A stretch of 64,000 bases of DNA from Anaerosacchariphilus polymeriproducens (GCF_003363435.1 NZ_QRCT01000020.1:28487-92486); one strand, 5' to 3'. Shown: positions 17,058-27,201, counted from the first letter of the stretch. The notes: generated by a model not told the origin, from the sequence alone. Numbers and translations: made by a program.

Positions 17058-17981
17058 TTACATATACTTTCTTTTTTCTTCACAAACTAATGTAATAAAT
17101 TCATTATCTAATTCCGTCAATTTATAGCCTTTTCGATATATTAAAACATCTCTATGTATTCTTGTGTTTTCTCTGCATTTTTTCTGAATCAATCCAAATT
17201 TGGTTATTAAATCATTTGGTTCCGGAGAAGTAAACATAAATGTATTTGGATTTTTTTCAAGAATTGCAAACTGACTTCCTCGTTCATAGACATAAATATG
17301 CTTATCTGAATATTTTGACAGCTCTTCTTTCCTAACATCTGCAAGAGATAAAGATGGAACATACAAATCTGCATGGGTAATTTCTACATAAGCTGCCAGT
17401 TCAGAAAGCTTTATATCATCGTTCTGTGCCAGAGGATGCTCTTTTGACATAAGAACTACATAAGAAAAGTCTGCTATAATCCCTGCAACTAATTTTTTAT
17501 CATTAAATAATGAGCGATAATATTTATCAAATATATTTTGATATCGAATAATACCTAAATTGGAATCTCCCTTTACCACTCTATTAATCGTCTGCATGGG
17601 ATTGGTTTCTTTATAGTAAATTTCTGCTGATTTATCAGTCTTTATATGGTTGGAAAACTCTGCAAATGCATTTGAAATATAGCTGGTCCGAGGAACACAA
17701 ACAGTAAATTTCTGCTTCGGTTTCTTACCTCTTTTATAAAGTTCTTCTACTTCCTCTACTTGAGAGATTATGCACTTTGCATATTTCAGAAACTCTTCTC
17801 CATCTATCGTAAGCAATATTCCTTTTGAGGTACGTTTGAATATAGTTATTCCTAACTCTTCTTCCAATTGTCGAATTGCGCGGGATAAATTGGGTTGTCC
17901 CATATAAAGATTTTCCGCAGCTTTACTGATTGATTTCGTTTTTGCAATTTCAACAGCGTACTTTAAATGAAGTATATTCAT
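17058..17981 (-). CDS. LysR-family transcriptional regulator
   Basis: The first 60 residues form the LysR winged helix-turn-helix (HLKYAVEIAKTKSISKAAEN, MGQPNLSRAIRQLEEELG, FKRTSKGILLT). The rest is a periplasmic-binding-protein-like effector domain. I chose the ATG at 17981, which gives 307 residues, because AGGAGGAGAAG lies directly upstream; the longer frame only adds residues that encode this ribosome site. It is transcribed in the same direction as adhE and lies upstream of it, separated by a terminator-like hairpin, so a role in adhE control is possible but not shown. The effector is unknown. Confidence 0.9.
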   Translation of the reverse strand: MNILHLKYAVEIAKTKSISKAAENLYMGQPNLSRAIRQLEEELGITIFKRTSKGILLTIDGEEFLKYAKCIISQVEEVEELYKRGKKPKQKFTVCVPRTSYISNAFAEFSNHIKTDKSAEIYYKETNPMQTINRVVKGDSNLGIIRYQNIFDKYYRSLFNDKKLVAGIIADFSYVVLMSKEHPLAQNDDIKLSELAAYVEITHADLYVPSLSLADVRKEELSKYSDKHIYVYERGSQFAILEKNPNTFMFTSPEPNDLITKFGLIQKKCRENTRIHRDVLIYRKGYKLTELDNEFITLVCEEKRKYM

Positions 17982-18117
17982 CTCTTCTCCTCCTAATACT
18001 TCTATTGGCAAAATCATTCCCTTCCTAACTAAAGAATTGAGAACAATAGTTTCGCTGTTAAAATCTTATCATACATTATCCTGTTTCTCCATTATTTTTT
18101 TTAATTTAGCACTTCAA

Positions 18118-19455
18118 CTATGTTATATTTTTCATCCACTTCCTGGTCTTAACTATAAATAGACCAATAATTAATCGTATTATTTCTTCCAATGATAATA
18201 TCAGATATACATAATAAATTGGTAACTTTAGTACAAAAGCAGCCAATAATCCAAGAGGTACTCCAAAAATCCATGTTCCAATCAAATCAATTACCATGGT
18301 GAAATTTGTATTTCCTCCACTTCTTAAGATTCCACCACCCATAATCATGTTTAAAATTTTAGCAAATAGCACAAAAGATAATGCATAGACGATATATATT
18401 GTCATTTGTTCAACTTCTGGCTCAACATTAAACAATCTAACATAAAACGGTATGGTAAGAGCCAATATTATACTAATTATAATTGAACCTACTAATCCTG
18501 CTTTTAATAAAAATTTGGAAATATCATAAGCTTTTTCATTCTCGTTTTTTCCCAAACGTTTTCCAACCATAACCACAGCTGCTGATGATACCCCTGAAAA
18601 CATACCAATGAACATTCCTTGCAAAGGATTTGTAATCGTCATTGCTGCCAACGCTTTTGTCCCAAGTCTCCCATAAATAGCTGCATAAATATTTTCACCG
18701 ATACTCCAGGAACACTCATTTAACATAATAGGTAAAATTATAATCGAAATACGTTTATAGAATTTTGTATTCCACAAATGAATAGGTTTTAGATAAATTT
18801 CTTTCTTTAATTTTAATCGAAGTATAAAATAAAGTAAATAAAAGGCTTCCAATATTCTGGCAATTAAGGTTCCTATTGCTGCTCCTGTTAAGTACATCTT
18901 AGGTACACCAAACTTTCCAAAAATAAATATATAATTAAAAATTATATTAACAAGCACAGATATAACACTGGCATACATTGGATATTTGCTTTTCTCTATA
19001 CTCCGCAGGTAAGAAGATGCAAGTAATGTAAATGTCATTGGAATAAAACTTATTGAAATTACTCTCAAATATTGCGCCGCCATATGAATGGCAGCAGAAT
19101 CATCCGTGTAAACTCTCATAATTAAATCAGGCATTAATAATGATGGTAATGTAAACAAAAGCATAATAATGACTGAAATATATAAGCAAGAAAAAAAACT
19201 TTGGTTTATCCCTTTTTTATCTTTGATTCCATGATACTGTGCAATCAATATTGAGGCAACTGCTGCAACGGATGATAATGTAAAAGTTACCAAACTTGAA
19301 AATTTAGCTCCAAGACCACTTCCGGCAATACTCAATGAACCAAGAGACCCTACCATCAATTGATCAACTAAACTATAAGAAGCTTGAAAAATACTCTGTA
19401 AAGTTACAGGAAGACCAATTGATATCATTTCCTTCATGTATCCCTTATTATTCAT
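18118..19455 (-). CDS. MATE-family efflux transporter
   Basis: The 445-residue product has 12 hydrophobic segments in two similar halves. It begins with the MATE pattern ISIGLPVTLQSIFQASYSL followed by VDQLMVGSLG, and has the second-half counterpart ITNPLQGMFIGMFSG. MATE proteins export cationic drugs or metabolites in exchange for Na+ or H+. Upstream (19502-19523) there is an inverted repeat, TTAGTA with TACTAA ten bases apart, which could be an operator. The DUF1848 gene lies 84 bases upstream on the same strand. The substrate cannot be predicted. Confidence 0.93.
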   Translation of the reverse strand: MNNKGYMKEMISIGLPVTLQSIFQASYSLVDQLMVGSLGSLSIAGSGLGAKFSSLVTFTLSSVAAVASILIAQYHGIKDKKGINQSFFSCLYISVIIMLLFTLPSLLMPDLIMRVYTDDSAAIHMAAQYLRVISISFIPMTFTLLASSYLRSIEKSKYPMYASVISVLVNIIFNYIFIFGKFGVPKMYLTGAAIGTLIARILEAFYLLYFILRLKLKKEIYLKPIHLWNTKFYKRISIIILPIMLNECSWSIGENIYAAIYGRLGTKALAAMTITNPLQGMFIGMFSGVSSAAVVMVGKRLGKNENEKAYDISKFLLKAGLVGSIIISIILALTIPFYVRLFNVEPEVEQMTIYIVYALSFVLFAKILNMIMGGGILRSGGNTNFTMVIDLIGTWIFGVPLGLLAAFVLKLPIYYVYLILSLEEIIRLIIGLFIVKTRKWMKNIT

Positions 19456-19539
19456 TTTTAATCCCCTTTTTTAGTTAATGAATAATAATATATATGATAA
19501 CTTAGTATGAAAAGAAGTACTAATTTTCAGAAGGTATAA

Positions 19540-20472
19540 TTAATTAAAAAAACTCAACTGCTCTTCTTTTAATGATTTTAATTTTCTTTCTGTAATTTTA
19601 TCTTTCTCATCCAATTCACTACATAAAATTGGGGAATACGGATTATATACTTTTAAGTTTTCTTTTACTTTATTACAATTTTCATTTGCATAACAATAGA
19701 TACATTCATTTTTACAGGTATCATAACAGCCTATATCAATACTTTCCATACATCCACATTCATTACGCTGATTTTTATCTTTCTTGACTTTGATTTTTGA
19801 ACCTATTATTTGTTCAATTAAAGTTTTGTCAATACAACTACTACGGCCTATTCCGTATTTTGATAAATCTATTTTTTCAGCACACGTATCTATCAACAGT
19901 TGATTTTTCTTTGCAATTTGAGCTAATTGCCCTGTAAAATTTTCTATATCTTCTATCTCTTGCACTTTTATATTTTTCATATTTCTTTTTGTTTTTAAAT
20001 ATAAATCCAAAAAGCTGATTATTACTTTATTGGTATACCCATTCAAATTCTCTGCAATTTTTGTAAACGCTTTAATATGATAGTCTAATGAATACTTCTC
20101 GGTTATTAGGATAGGGTCATAACGCCATATTACTTTTTCTTTCCCAATCTTATTTGATAATTCTTGAAAGATAGGAATCATATAATTCTTTTTATCAGGT
20201 ACATTAGGTTCTAAATCTTTTCCATACCCTGTTAAAGTAAACTGAAAGTAATACTTATAGTCTTTTAATTCATCCAGTTTTTGAAGCATAGGTTCAGGAT
20301 TTTTTGTCCAAAACACAATACAATCGACATTCTTAGGAGAAACATCTATTTTACTGACTTGATATATATTGATAGGGTTTCGTACATATAAATGCCCTTC
20401 TTTTAATCGGTTAAGAAACCAATCCGAATAATAATTTGGTATGTCAGTACGCCTGCTTGCACTTAAAATCAT
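19540..20472 (-). CDS. DUF1848 protein with C-terminal cysteine cluster
   Basis: The N-terminus (MILSASRRTDIPNYYSDWF) and the segments VDCIVFWTKNPEPML, YYFQFTLTGYG and VIWRYDPILIT are characteristic of DUF1848 proteins. Around residues 243-266 the sequence CGCMESIDIGCYDTCKNE is followed by CIYCYA, giving a CxxxCxxC group of the type that binds a 4Fe-4S cluster in radical SAM enzymes, though here it is near the C-terminus instead of the N-terminus. No function is established. It starts 20 bases after the racemase gene and may share its message. ATG at 20472 follows AAAGGA. Confidence 0.85.
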   Translation of the reverse strand: MILSASRRTDIPNYYSDWFLNRLKEGHLYVRNPINIYQVSKIDVSPKNVDCIVFWTKNPEPMLQKLDELKDYKYYFQFTLTGYGKDLEPNVPDKKNYMIPIFQELSNKIGKEKVIWRYDPILITEKYSLDYHIKAFTKIAENLNGYTNKVIISFLDLYLKTKRNMKNIKVQEIEDIENFTGQLAQIAKKNQLLIDTCAEKIDLSKYGIGRSSCIDKTLIEQIIGSKIKVKKDKNQRNECGCMESIDIGCYDTCKNECIYCYANENCNKVKENLKVYNPYSPILCSELDEKDKITERKLKSLKEEQLSFFN

Positions 20473-20492
20473 TATCGAGAATCCTTTCCATT

Positions 20493-21185
20493 TTACTTCT
20501 TTATTGCATCCATTGCTGCTTTTTCACCATGTATATGTGTCGTATCGAAAACAGGAAGTTTTGTATCTTCTTGTTGAATCAAAAGACCTATTTCTGTACA
20601 ACCTAAAATAACTCCTTGTGCTCCCTGCTCCGCTAACTTATGAATAATACGTAAATACTCCTGTTTCGATTTTTCTTCTATCTTTCCCATACAAAGTTCA
20701 TCATAAATCACATGATTTACAAACTCTATATCTTCATCATCTGGGATAAGAACTTCTATACCTACATTCATTAATTTTTCTTTATAAAAATCCTGCTTCA
20801 TGGTATATTTCGTTCCTAACAATGCCACTTTTTCAATTTTATTTTCTAAGAGTTTTTCTGCCGTTGCTTCTGCAATGTGAATAATTGGTATCTTAATTTT
20901 TGACTGTATCTGCGGCACTACTTTATGCATCGTATTCGTACAGATAACAATGAAATCAGCACCCGCTTTCTCAAGACTTAGAGCCGCTTCTGCTAAAATC
21001 TCTCCACTCTTTTCCCAATCGCCATTTACCTGACATTCTTCTATTTCTTGAAAATCTACACTATATAATAATATTTTTGCAGAGTGTAACCCACCCAGTT
21101 GTTCTTTCACCACCTCATTTATTATCTTGTAATATGTAACTGTACTTTCCCAACTCATTCCCCCAATTAATCCTATTGTTTTCAT
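20493..21185 (-). CDS. Aspartate/glutamate racemase family protein
   Basis: The 230-residue protein is a cofactor-independent amino acid racemase. It has IGLIGGMSWESTVTYYKIIN at the N-terminus and the two catalytic cysteines in ICTNTMHK (about residue 82) and LGCTEIGLL (about 195), one on each side of the active site. This pattern fits aspartate racemase better than MurI glutamate racemase. Intact cysteines suggest an active enzyme. It lies between the M23 peptidase gene (21 bases upstream) and the DUF1848 gene (20 bases downstream), all on one strand. Confidence 0.9.
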   Translation of the reverse strand: MKTIGLIGGMSWESTVTYYKIINEVVKEQLGGLHSAKILLYSVDFQEIEECQVNGDWEKSGEILAEAALSLEKAGADFIVICTNTMHKVVPQIQSKIKIPIIHIAEATAEKLLENKIEKVALLGTKYTMKQDFYKEKLMNVGIEVLIPDDEDIEFVNHVIYDELCMGKIEEKSKQEYLRIIHKLAEQGAQGVILGCTEIGLLIQQEDTKLPVFDTTHIHGEKAAMDAIKK

Positions 21186-21206
21186 ATTCCATCATCCTTA
21201 TCTAAT

Positions 21207-22004
21207 TTATTTTTTAAACTTGATTGGTAACCCTTCCGAACAAGTCGGAAATACCATTTGCAACGGATTGTTTCTCTGATGCTGTATATGCAAATGTGGC
21301 TCCGAGGTAGTACCTGAATTGCCAACCTTACCTATGTACTCACCTTCTGTTATATGATCACCAACTGTTACTTTGATACTATTCTTTTCTAAATGTGCCA
21401 ATATCATAAAGGTTCCCGTACGATCTATTTTGATAAATACATAGTTACCTAATTGACTTTTAAACTCATCCGTATTCGGAAGAATATCTTCTTCTGAATT
21501 TTCAAGACCAATAATAGTACCTGAGACCGGTGCAACTACATCTGCATTGTATATACCAAATTTAGTCAAATCGTTACTTTCAATATCATAAGGCTCTACT
21601 AGTATATCATATGCATAACATTCAGATGGCCATATTGCATGAGTCTTATAATTAACACCACCAAAAGTAATGCCATCCTTTACAGGCATAACAGCTGCTA
21701 TTTCCTCTTTCTTGTCCGCCTTTGTTGGATAGGTAATGCTGGAAATACCTAATAAAATTGTAATCGGATATGCTCCAATCAAAGAGATTATTAATAGCAT
21801 CAAATTCCACTTTAGACTTTTCTTTTTTAACTTTCTTACTAGTAACGCTATGACTTGAACCAATGCTACTATCAATGATAATGGCGCCAAAACAAATACT
21901 GCGAAGCTCCATGCATAAGCACCTGCCATTCCTCCTGCCAGATAAACACATGCTAAACATATAACTTCCATAACACATAATACATAAAAAACTATTTTTT
22001 TCAT
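21207..22004 (-). CDS. Membrane-bound M23-family peptidase
   Basis: The 265-residue product has three hydrophobic segments in its first 100 residues, then an extracellular LytM/M23 domain. Metal-binding motifs are YAYDI (about 145), HLEKNSIKV (about 215) and the final HLHIQ (about 248), with the structural GDHITEGEYIGKVGNSGTTS loop typical of the family. M23 enzymes cut peptide cross-bridges in peptidoglycan. The histidine that usually precedes the aspartate is Tyr here, a variant seen in membrane-bound M23 proteins, so activity is not assured. ATG at 22004 follows GAGGAG. Confidence 0.87.
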   Translation of the reverse strand: MKKIVFYVLCVMEVICLACVYLAGGMAGAYAWSFAVFVLAPLSLIVALVQVIALLVRKLKKKSLKWNLMLLIISLIGAYPITILLGISSITYPTKADKKEEIAAVMPVKDGITFGGVNYKTHAIWPSECYAYDILVEPYDIESNDLTKFGIYNADVVAPVSGTIIGLENSEEDILPNTDEFKSQLGNYVFIKIDRTGTFMILAHLEKNSIKVTVGDHITEGEYIGKVGNSGTTSEPHLHIQHQRNNPLQMVFPTCSEGLPIKFKK

Positions 22005-22116
22005 TTGTATCTCCTCTATTATTATTTTTTTTCATTATAAATTAAAAATATAAAGATTTTAATAAGAAGAACTTAATTATAGTTTATATATAATGAGGTG
22101 GAAAAAATTTTATATT

Positions 22117-22869
22117 TTAAAAACCCTGTTTTTCCAACCACTCTGATAACCATTTCTCTCGGTATATCTTTTTATTTTCTGAAATATCCCATTTCCCCAA
22201 TTTCAATTCATTATGTAATTTTCCATCCATTAAGTATATGACTCTGCTTGCCCTGGCTGCTACTTTTGCATCATGAGTTACAATAATGACCGTTTTCCCT
22301 TCACGATTTACAGTATTCAAAATATCCATTATTTCTCTTGTCGCACTACTATTTAATGCTCCAGTGGGTTCATCTCCAAACAAGATATCAGGCTGGTTAA
22401 TAAGCGCCCTGCAAATTGCTGCGCGCTGCAGCTGACCTCCAGAAACTTTTTTTATATCATGGTCTGCTACACTTAAGATACCTGTCTTTTCCATTAGCAT
22501 ATTTGCATTACAATTTATTTGTTCTCTAGTCAATTTTCTTGCCTTAAATCCTGGCAGTACAATATTGTCACGAATAGATAAATTTTTCAAAAGATAAGAA
22601 TTCTGAAATATAAATCCCATCTGTTTTAATCTTACTTCGCTCATCATATCATCATTCAGCATAGAAATATCTTTCCCACAAAACAGTACGTTACCGGAAG
22701 AAGACTTGTCCATTCCACTTAAATTGTAAAGCAATGTAGATTTTCCTGAACCTGACTGTCCCATAATTGCTATAAATTCTCCTTCAGATACCTTGAGATT
22801 TATATTCTTTAAAACTTTAATATCTTCAAAACTTTTACATAGATTCTGTGTCTCTAATAATGTTTTCAC
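22117..22869 (-). CDS. ABC transporter ATP-binding protein (MacB/LolD type)
   Basis: The ATPase has Walker A GQSGSGKST, the Q-loop stretch GFIFQNSYLL, signature VSGGQLQRAAICRAL, Walker B PDILFGDEPTGAL and the switch histidine in IIVTHDAKVA. It belongs to the group that works with FtsX-like permeases. I prefer the GTG at 22869, which has AGGGAGG five bases upstream; the open frame begins at another GTG at 22887 that touches the permease stop codon. Its permease is encoded directly upstream and the whole TetR-MFS-permease-ATPase set forms one transcript. The C-terminus has about 25 extra residues after the core. Confidence 0.92.
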   Translation of the reverse strand: MKTLLETQNLCKSFEDIKVLKNINLKVSEGEFIAIMGQSGSGKSTLLYNLSGMDKSSSGNVLFCGKDISMLNDDMMSEVRLKQMGFIFQNSYLLKNLSIRDNIVLPGFKARKLTREQINCNANMLMEKTGILSVADHDIKKVSGGQLQRAAICRALINQPDILFGDEPTGALNSSATREIMDILNTVNREGKTVIIVTHDAKVAARASRVIYLMDGKLHNELKLGKWDISENKKIYREKWLSEWLEKQGF

Positions 22870-22886
22870 ATTGGCCTCCCTAATCA

Positions 22887-25241
22887 CTATTCGTTTATAA
22901 GCGTAATAATATTATATTTTTTAATTGTTCTTACAACAATCCAAGTTATCAGAAGTATAAGCATAATCAAAAACAGAGGACAAATAATAAACTCCGTTAC
23001 AGGATTAATAATAAGTTCTACCTTCTTTATCCCAAGCCCTGCGCTGCTTAATGCAACGTTACTAATCTTTTCTCCTAACACTTGCGTCAATACTATACCC
23101 GTTAATATTCCAATCATTGAAATGCAACCGATTTTTATCATATATTGCATTTTTATATCTCGCTTTGAAAACCCAATTGCTCTTAAAACTGCTATTTCCG
23201 ATAGGTCCTTTGCAAGTCGCAGCTTTATAAATAAAATTGTTACAAACATAGTCAGACAGGAACTAATAATAATAATTACAAAAATAATTGTCCTAAGTTG
23301 ATTTACAACTCCCCCCAAAGTTTGATTGATGAATTCTTCCATTGGTTCCACCTTAATTCCATAACCAAGGATTTCATTCCATTCATCTGCCTTTTTTTTC
23401 ACATCTGTTTTTTCGTTAAAGTTAACTGAAAAAGAATATTTTTCACTATTCAATCCCGAAAAATGATATTTTGATTTTGCTGTGTATCCACCACTTGTAA
23501 CGTCCTGATAAATTCCTGAAATAACAAATTCCTTTTCTTTTCCATTTAAATATAGTACTATAATGTCATTGGTCTCTTTACCCATTTCATTAGCATTAAG
23601 ATAGGAAATTGCAAGTTCATTTTCCCTCTCAGGTGACTTTCCACTAAGAAACTGAAGTTCATTTCCAGCGTTTTCTCCACTGTCTATATGTAAATTCATA
23701 AGCTTCTTTTGTGCATCAACAGTTTTTGCGCAAACTCTTCGATATTCCTGATAATTTAAGATATCTTCATCTCTTTTTAAGAGCTGTTTTATAGTTTCAT
23801 AATTATCTTCAATATTTTTACCATTACCTGTTTCAATCATAATATCTTCCAATGAACTTCCCATATAGGAAATAAATTTAGGCGATTTTAAGGTGTTCAT
23901 CAGATTTACCGGAATTAGAATCATCAATACAACTATAATAGACGAGAAAAATACGATAAGCCAGTTTCTAAATTGAAAGAAAACTTCACAAATTCCTAGC
24001 AACCAATTAACTGGCAGTTTCTTAGATTTATATATGATTTTCTTGAAACCTGCTGCATTTTTATTCAATCTATTTCCTCTTACCAGCGTTTCAACGACCG
24101 ATAACTTTTTGATTTTTTTTAATACAATTTTACAGTAAAAATTAGTAATATAAAAAACGATACAACTAATAATTAATGATAATACTATTGCATGAATTGA
24201 TATCTTTTTATCTCCGAATGTTATACTAATATGCCTTGTAAAAATACTACTTATTAATAATGCAAAAATATTTCCCGCTATTACACCTGCGATTGCCAAT
24301 GTCCTGTACTTAATAAGATAAAGGTCTCTGATATCAAAAAATCGAAGCCCTATCGCCTTCATTACCCCAATCTCATTCATATCTTCTTCCATTGCAGCCA
24401 ATATCGTAAACCTAACACATATAAAAGAAATAAGGATTAAAAGTATACTTACAAAAAATAAAACAAATACCGTTATAATATCCGTTAAAGCACTCAGCAA
24501 AAAAATCATTGAATAAGTAACAGCCTGTCCATTCTGTGGTAGTCCTGCATTTTCATAATCAGTCTGAAAAGCGTTAGCTTCTTTAGAATTGGTAAGATAT
24601 GCTTCTATCAGATACTCAACCTCTCCAACTTTACCTTGCAGCATATTGAAGTCTTTTTCACTTAATAGTATTCTTGTTGAAGAACACATTGTAGAATTCA
24701 TCATGGAATCCAAAATAAATTCTTTAATTACAAACTCTTTGGTAATTCCATTACAGTTCAAAATAATGCGGTCTCCTAATTCCATTTTGTACATTTCTTT
24801 TAATAGTACAGGTACCCCTATTTCTCCTTGACGAATAACTGCTTTATTATGTTTCGAATTTAATAGTATATCTCTTTCTTTATTCTGCATAACCAGGCCG
24901 ATGTCGAGACGGCAATCAGAAAGATTGTATGTATTTTGATCTCCCTTAACTGTAATACATTCGCCGTACATATCAATCATTGTGCAAGTCTGCCAATAGG
25001 TTATATCCCCATGTTCTGACATAAATTTATTGATTGCTTCCCGATTGATTTCTCCTTTATGCATCTGCATGAAATGAGAAGGCTTTGCTTTCTTATATAA
25101 TTCAGATATTGATGTAAAAGTCTGTACAGCCACAATCACAGACAAAGCTGCAAGCATCGCAGAAAATACCATAAACAAAAATAATGCCAGATTAATTAAT
25201 TTATTTCTTTTCAAATCCTTTTTAATTATTTGCCAATTCAT
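22887..25241 (-). CDS. ABC transporter permease, FtsX/MacB type
   Basis: The protein of 784 residues has an N-terminal transmembrane helix, a large extracellular domain, three helices near residues 245-360, a second extracellular domain and three C-terminal helices. This is the doubled FtsX arrangement. Conserved FtsX loops appear twice: MNEIGVMKAIGLRFFDIRDL and LSEIAVLRAIGFSKRDIKMQ. Such proteins do not carry substrate through a pore but move lipids or peptides mechanically. I chose ATG at 25241 because AAGGAGATGG precedes it; it overlaps the end of the MFS gene by 20 bases. It works with the ATPase encoded next. Confidence 0.9.
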   Translation of the reverse strand: MNWQIIKKDLKRNKLINLALFLFMVFSAMLAALSVIVAVQTFTSISELYKKAKPSHFMQMHKGEINREAINKFMSEHGDITYWQTCTMIDMYGECITVKGDQNTYNLSDCRLDIGLVMQNKERDILLNSKHNKAVIRQGEIGVPVLLKEMYKMELGDRIILNCNGITKEFVIKEFILDSMMNSTMCSSTRILLSEKDFNMLQGKVGEVEYLIEAYLTNSKEANAFQTDYENAGLPQNGQAVTYSMIFLLSALTDIITVFVLFFVSILLILISFICVRFTILAAMEEDMNEIGVMKAIGLRFFDIRDLYLIKYRTLAIAGVIAGNIFALLISSIFTRHISITFGDKKISIHAIVLSLIISCIVFYITNFYCKIVLKKIKKLSVVETLVRGNRLNKNAAGFKKIIYKSKKLPVNWLLGICEVFFQFRNWLIVFFSSIIVVLMILIPVNLMNTLKSPKFISYMGSSLEDIMIETGNGKNIEDNYETIKQLLKRDEDILNYQEYRRVCAKTVDAQKKLMNLHIDSGENAGNELQFLSGKSPERENELAISYLNANEMGKETNDIIVLYLNGKEKEFVISGIYQDVTSGGYTAKSKYHFSGLNSEKYSFSVNFNEKTDVKKKADEWNEILGYGIKVEPMEEFINQTLGGVVNQLRTIIFVIIIISSCLTMFVTILFIKLRLAKDLSEIAVLRAIGFSKRDIKMQYMIKIGCISMIGILTGIVLTQVLGEKISNVALSSAGLGIKKVELIINPVTEFIICPLFLIMLILLITWIVVRTIKKYNIITLINE

Positions 25242-26493
25242 TTTCCATCTCCTTAATACTTTTCCTTGATCCAAAAATAACTGCAAACGCAAACATTATA
25301 ATACCGGTAATAATAAGCATAAATCCAATTCCTCGACCTTCTCCGATACCAATAATACGACCAATGTTTCCTGCCAAAATTCCTTCCTTAGTCAGCATTG
25401 GCTCAAACACATAATCAGCCAATACACCACAGACCGCATAAGCCGCTACATAGCCTGCTTGTGTTATTACACTTATTATTCCCCATACCCTGCCTTGCAT
25501 CTCATTAGATACCCTGACACGAATTAATACGTCTGCACATGTATTGACAAATGGTAACGCTGCAAAAAATAATATACAAAATGCCGCAAGCAATCCTATA
25601 TGGGTCGTTGTTCCTGCCAATGCCATAAAAATTCCTGCCGCCATTAGAGAAAATATAAGTATCTTGGAATAATTTCTTTTTATATTCAAACTTGCAATAA
25701 TAACACTGCCAATTAACATACCGACAGCACTAACTGATTCCATAATTCCAAGTACTTTAGAATTAGAAAAAGCCAAAATCATAGGAGCCAGCAAAGTCTG
25801 CATGAATGCTAAAAAAAAGCAAGTAAAAGTCATCAATAATACTAAGCTGCTTATTCCTTTATCGGCAGTAATACTCCTTATTCCTTCCTGGAATTCTCTG
25901 AAAAAATTGAAATCACTCTGTTTTAATTTAATGTTATTTACATTTCTTCGCACGATTACTAAAACAAAAACAGTAACAAAAAATGTTAGTATATCAATTA
26001 TTAAAATCCCCTTAATTCCTATAGAAGAAAGAAGTAATCCTGCTATCAAAGGTGATACTAAGTACTTAGATGCACCTGCCAGCTGAACCAGACCACTTGC
26101 TTTTGCAAATTCTTCTTTGGGGAGTAATTCTGTTATCGTTGCTTTATAAGCAGGCTCAAGTAATCCTAAAAAGATGGAACTTATCGTAACACCGATACAT
26201 ATAGGAATTACACCCGTATAACCAGACTGCATACAGATGATTATAACCAAAAGACCCACGGCTGAAAAAAAATCTCCACATATCATTAATAACCTTCTGT
26301 CATAACGATCTGCAAGGATACCTCCAAAGGGGTTCAAAAGAATGGTAGGAGCAAATGCCAGAAGAGCTACGACCGATACCCATGTTGCGCTTCTTGTAAG
26401 CTGATAAACATAAATTGAAATGGCAAATGCAGTCATACCACTACCAATATTTGAAATTAATTCCCCAATCCATATAGCTATAAACTTTTTCAT
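25222..26493 (-). CDS. MFS efflux transporter
   Basis: The 423-residue product has 12 transmembrane segments and the drug-exporter features WIGELISNIGSGMTAFAISIYVYQL, GGILADRYDRRLLMI (motif A between helices 2 and 3) and KASGLVQLAGASKYLVSPL. It is most like the Mef/enterobactin-exporter branch of the major facilitator superfamily, which uses the proton gradient. A TetR repressor gene lies 35 bases upstream and an FtsX-like permease gene overlaps its end, so one transcript encodes both a secondary exporter and an ABC system. Mef-type exporters in other Firmicutes are often paired with ABC proteins in macrolide resistance, but the substrate here is unproven. Confidence 0.92.
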   Translation of the reverse strand: MKKFIAIWIGELISNIGSGMTAFAISIYVYQLTRSATWVSVVALLAFAPTILLNPFGGILADRYDRRLLMICGDFFSAVGLLVIIICMQSGYTGVIPICIGVTISSIFLGLLEPAYKATITELLPKEEFAKASGLVQLAGASKYLVSPLIAGLLLSSIGIKGILIIDILTFFVTVFVLVIVRRNVNNIKLKQSDFNFFREFQEGIRSITADKGISSLVLLMTFTCFFLAFMQTLLAPMILAFSNSKVLGIMESVSAVGMLIGSVIIASLNIKRNYSKILIFSLMAAGIFMALAGTTTHIGLLAAFCILFFAALPFVNTCADVLIRVRVSNEMQGRVWGIISVITQAGYVAAYAVCGVLADYVFEPMLTKEGILAGNIGRIIGIGEGRGIGFMLIITGIIMFAFAVIFGSRKSIKEMENELANN

Positions 26494-26528
26494 AATAGTT
26501 TCCTTTTACTTTTAAATTATCTTTTGTA

Positions 26529-27161
26529 TCAAGTTTTTTCCCACTTTTGTATAAACAACTGATTGAAGGAATTTTCTGGTACTTCTAACATCTTTTCAAT
26601 TAGTGAAATCAAAGCTGTCATAAGCATACCTTGTTCTTCTTTATCCAATTTGAAAATCCCCTCATCTGTTAACGTTAATGCAGCAGACAGAAAAATCTGC
26701 ATATATTGTAATGGGTATTTACAACTCCAAATTTTTCTTTCTACACCTTCTTCAACCACCTGTACTAAAATGGGTGCCATTGTAGTAACCATTTGATTTA
26801 AAATTTTCTGATGTAATTGGGCATTTTCAGCTTTATGCATTTCATTCAGCACATCGCTATCAATTTGGTCATTAATCTTCATGGCACGAAATATACAAAC
26901 TAATTTTTCTTCGGTGCTAATTTTATCGTTCTTAAGAATCTTATTTGCTCTTTCAGCCACCACATCAGTATAGCGTGATACGACCGCTTCCATGACTTCT
27001 TTTTTCGATTTGAAATAATAATAAAAAGTGCCTTTAGCAATAGCAACCTCTTCAAGTATGTCATTCACAGTACACTTTTCATATCCTTTCACATGAAACA
27101 GTCGTTCCGCCGCATCCAGAATTTCATTTTTTCTCTCATCATGCTTTTTTATAACTCTCAT
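26529..27161 (-). CDS. TetR-family regulator of the MFS/ABC operon
   Basis: The first 60 residues form a TetR helix-turn-helix (KNEILDAAERLFHVKGYEK, VNDILEEVAIAKGTFYYYFK). The C-terminal 140 residues are the ligand and dimer domain. The gene is first in the exporter operon and a 13-base palindrome covers the transcription start region, so the protein probably represses itself and the exporters and is released by a drug or metabolite. ATG at 27161 follows GAGGTG. Confidence 0.92.
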   Translation of the reverse strand: MRVIKKHDERKNEILDAAERLFHVKGYEKCTVNDILEEVAIAKGTFYYYFKSKKEVMEAVVSRYTDVVAERANKILKNDKISTEEKLVCIFRAMKINDQIDSDVLNEMHKAENAQLHQKILNQMVTTMAPILVQVVEEGVERKIWSCKYPLQYMQIFLSAALTLTDEGIFKLDKEEQGMLMTALISLIEKMLEVPENSFNQLFIQKWEKT

Positions 27162-27180
27162 AGTTTCACCTCACTTATAT

Positions 27181-27193
27181 ACCGACCGTCGGT
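27181..27193. promoter_or_regulatory. TetR operator palindrome
   Basis: ACCGACCGTCGGT is a perfect odd palindrome and is flanked by TATA on the left and CTATA on the right. Its GC-richness stands out in the AT-rich surroundings. It lies eight bases downstream of the -10 box. Confidence 0.8.
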
Positions 27194-27201
27194 CTATAAT
27201 T

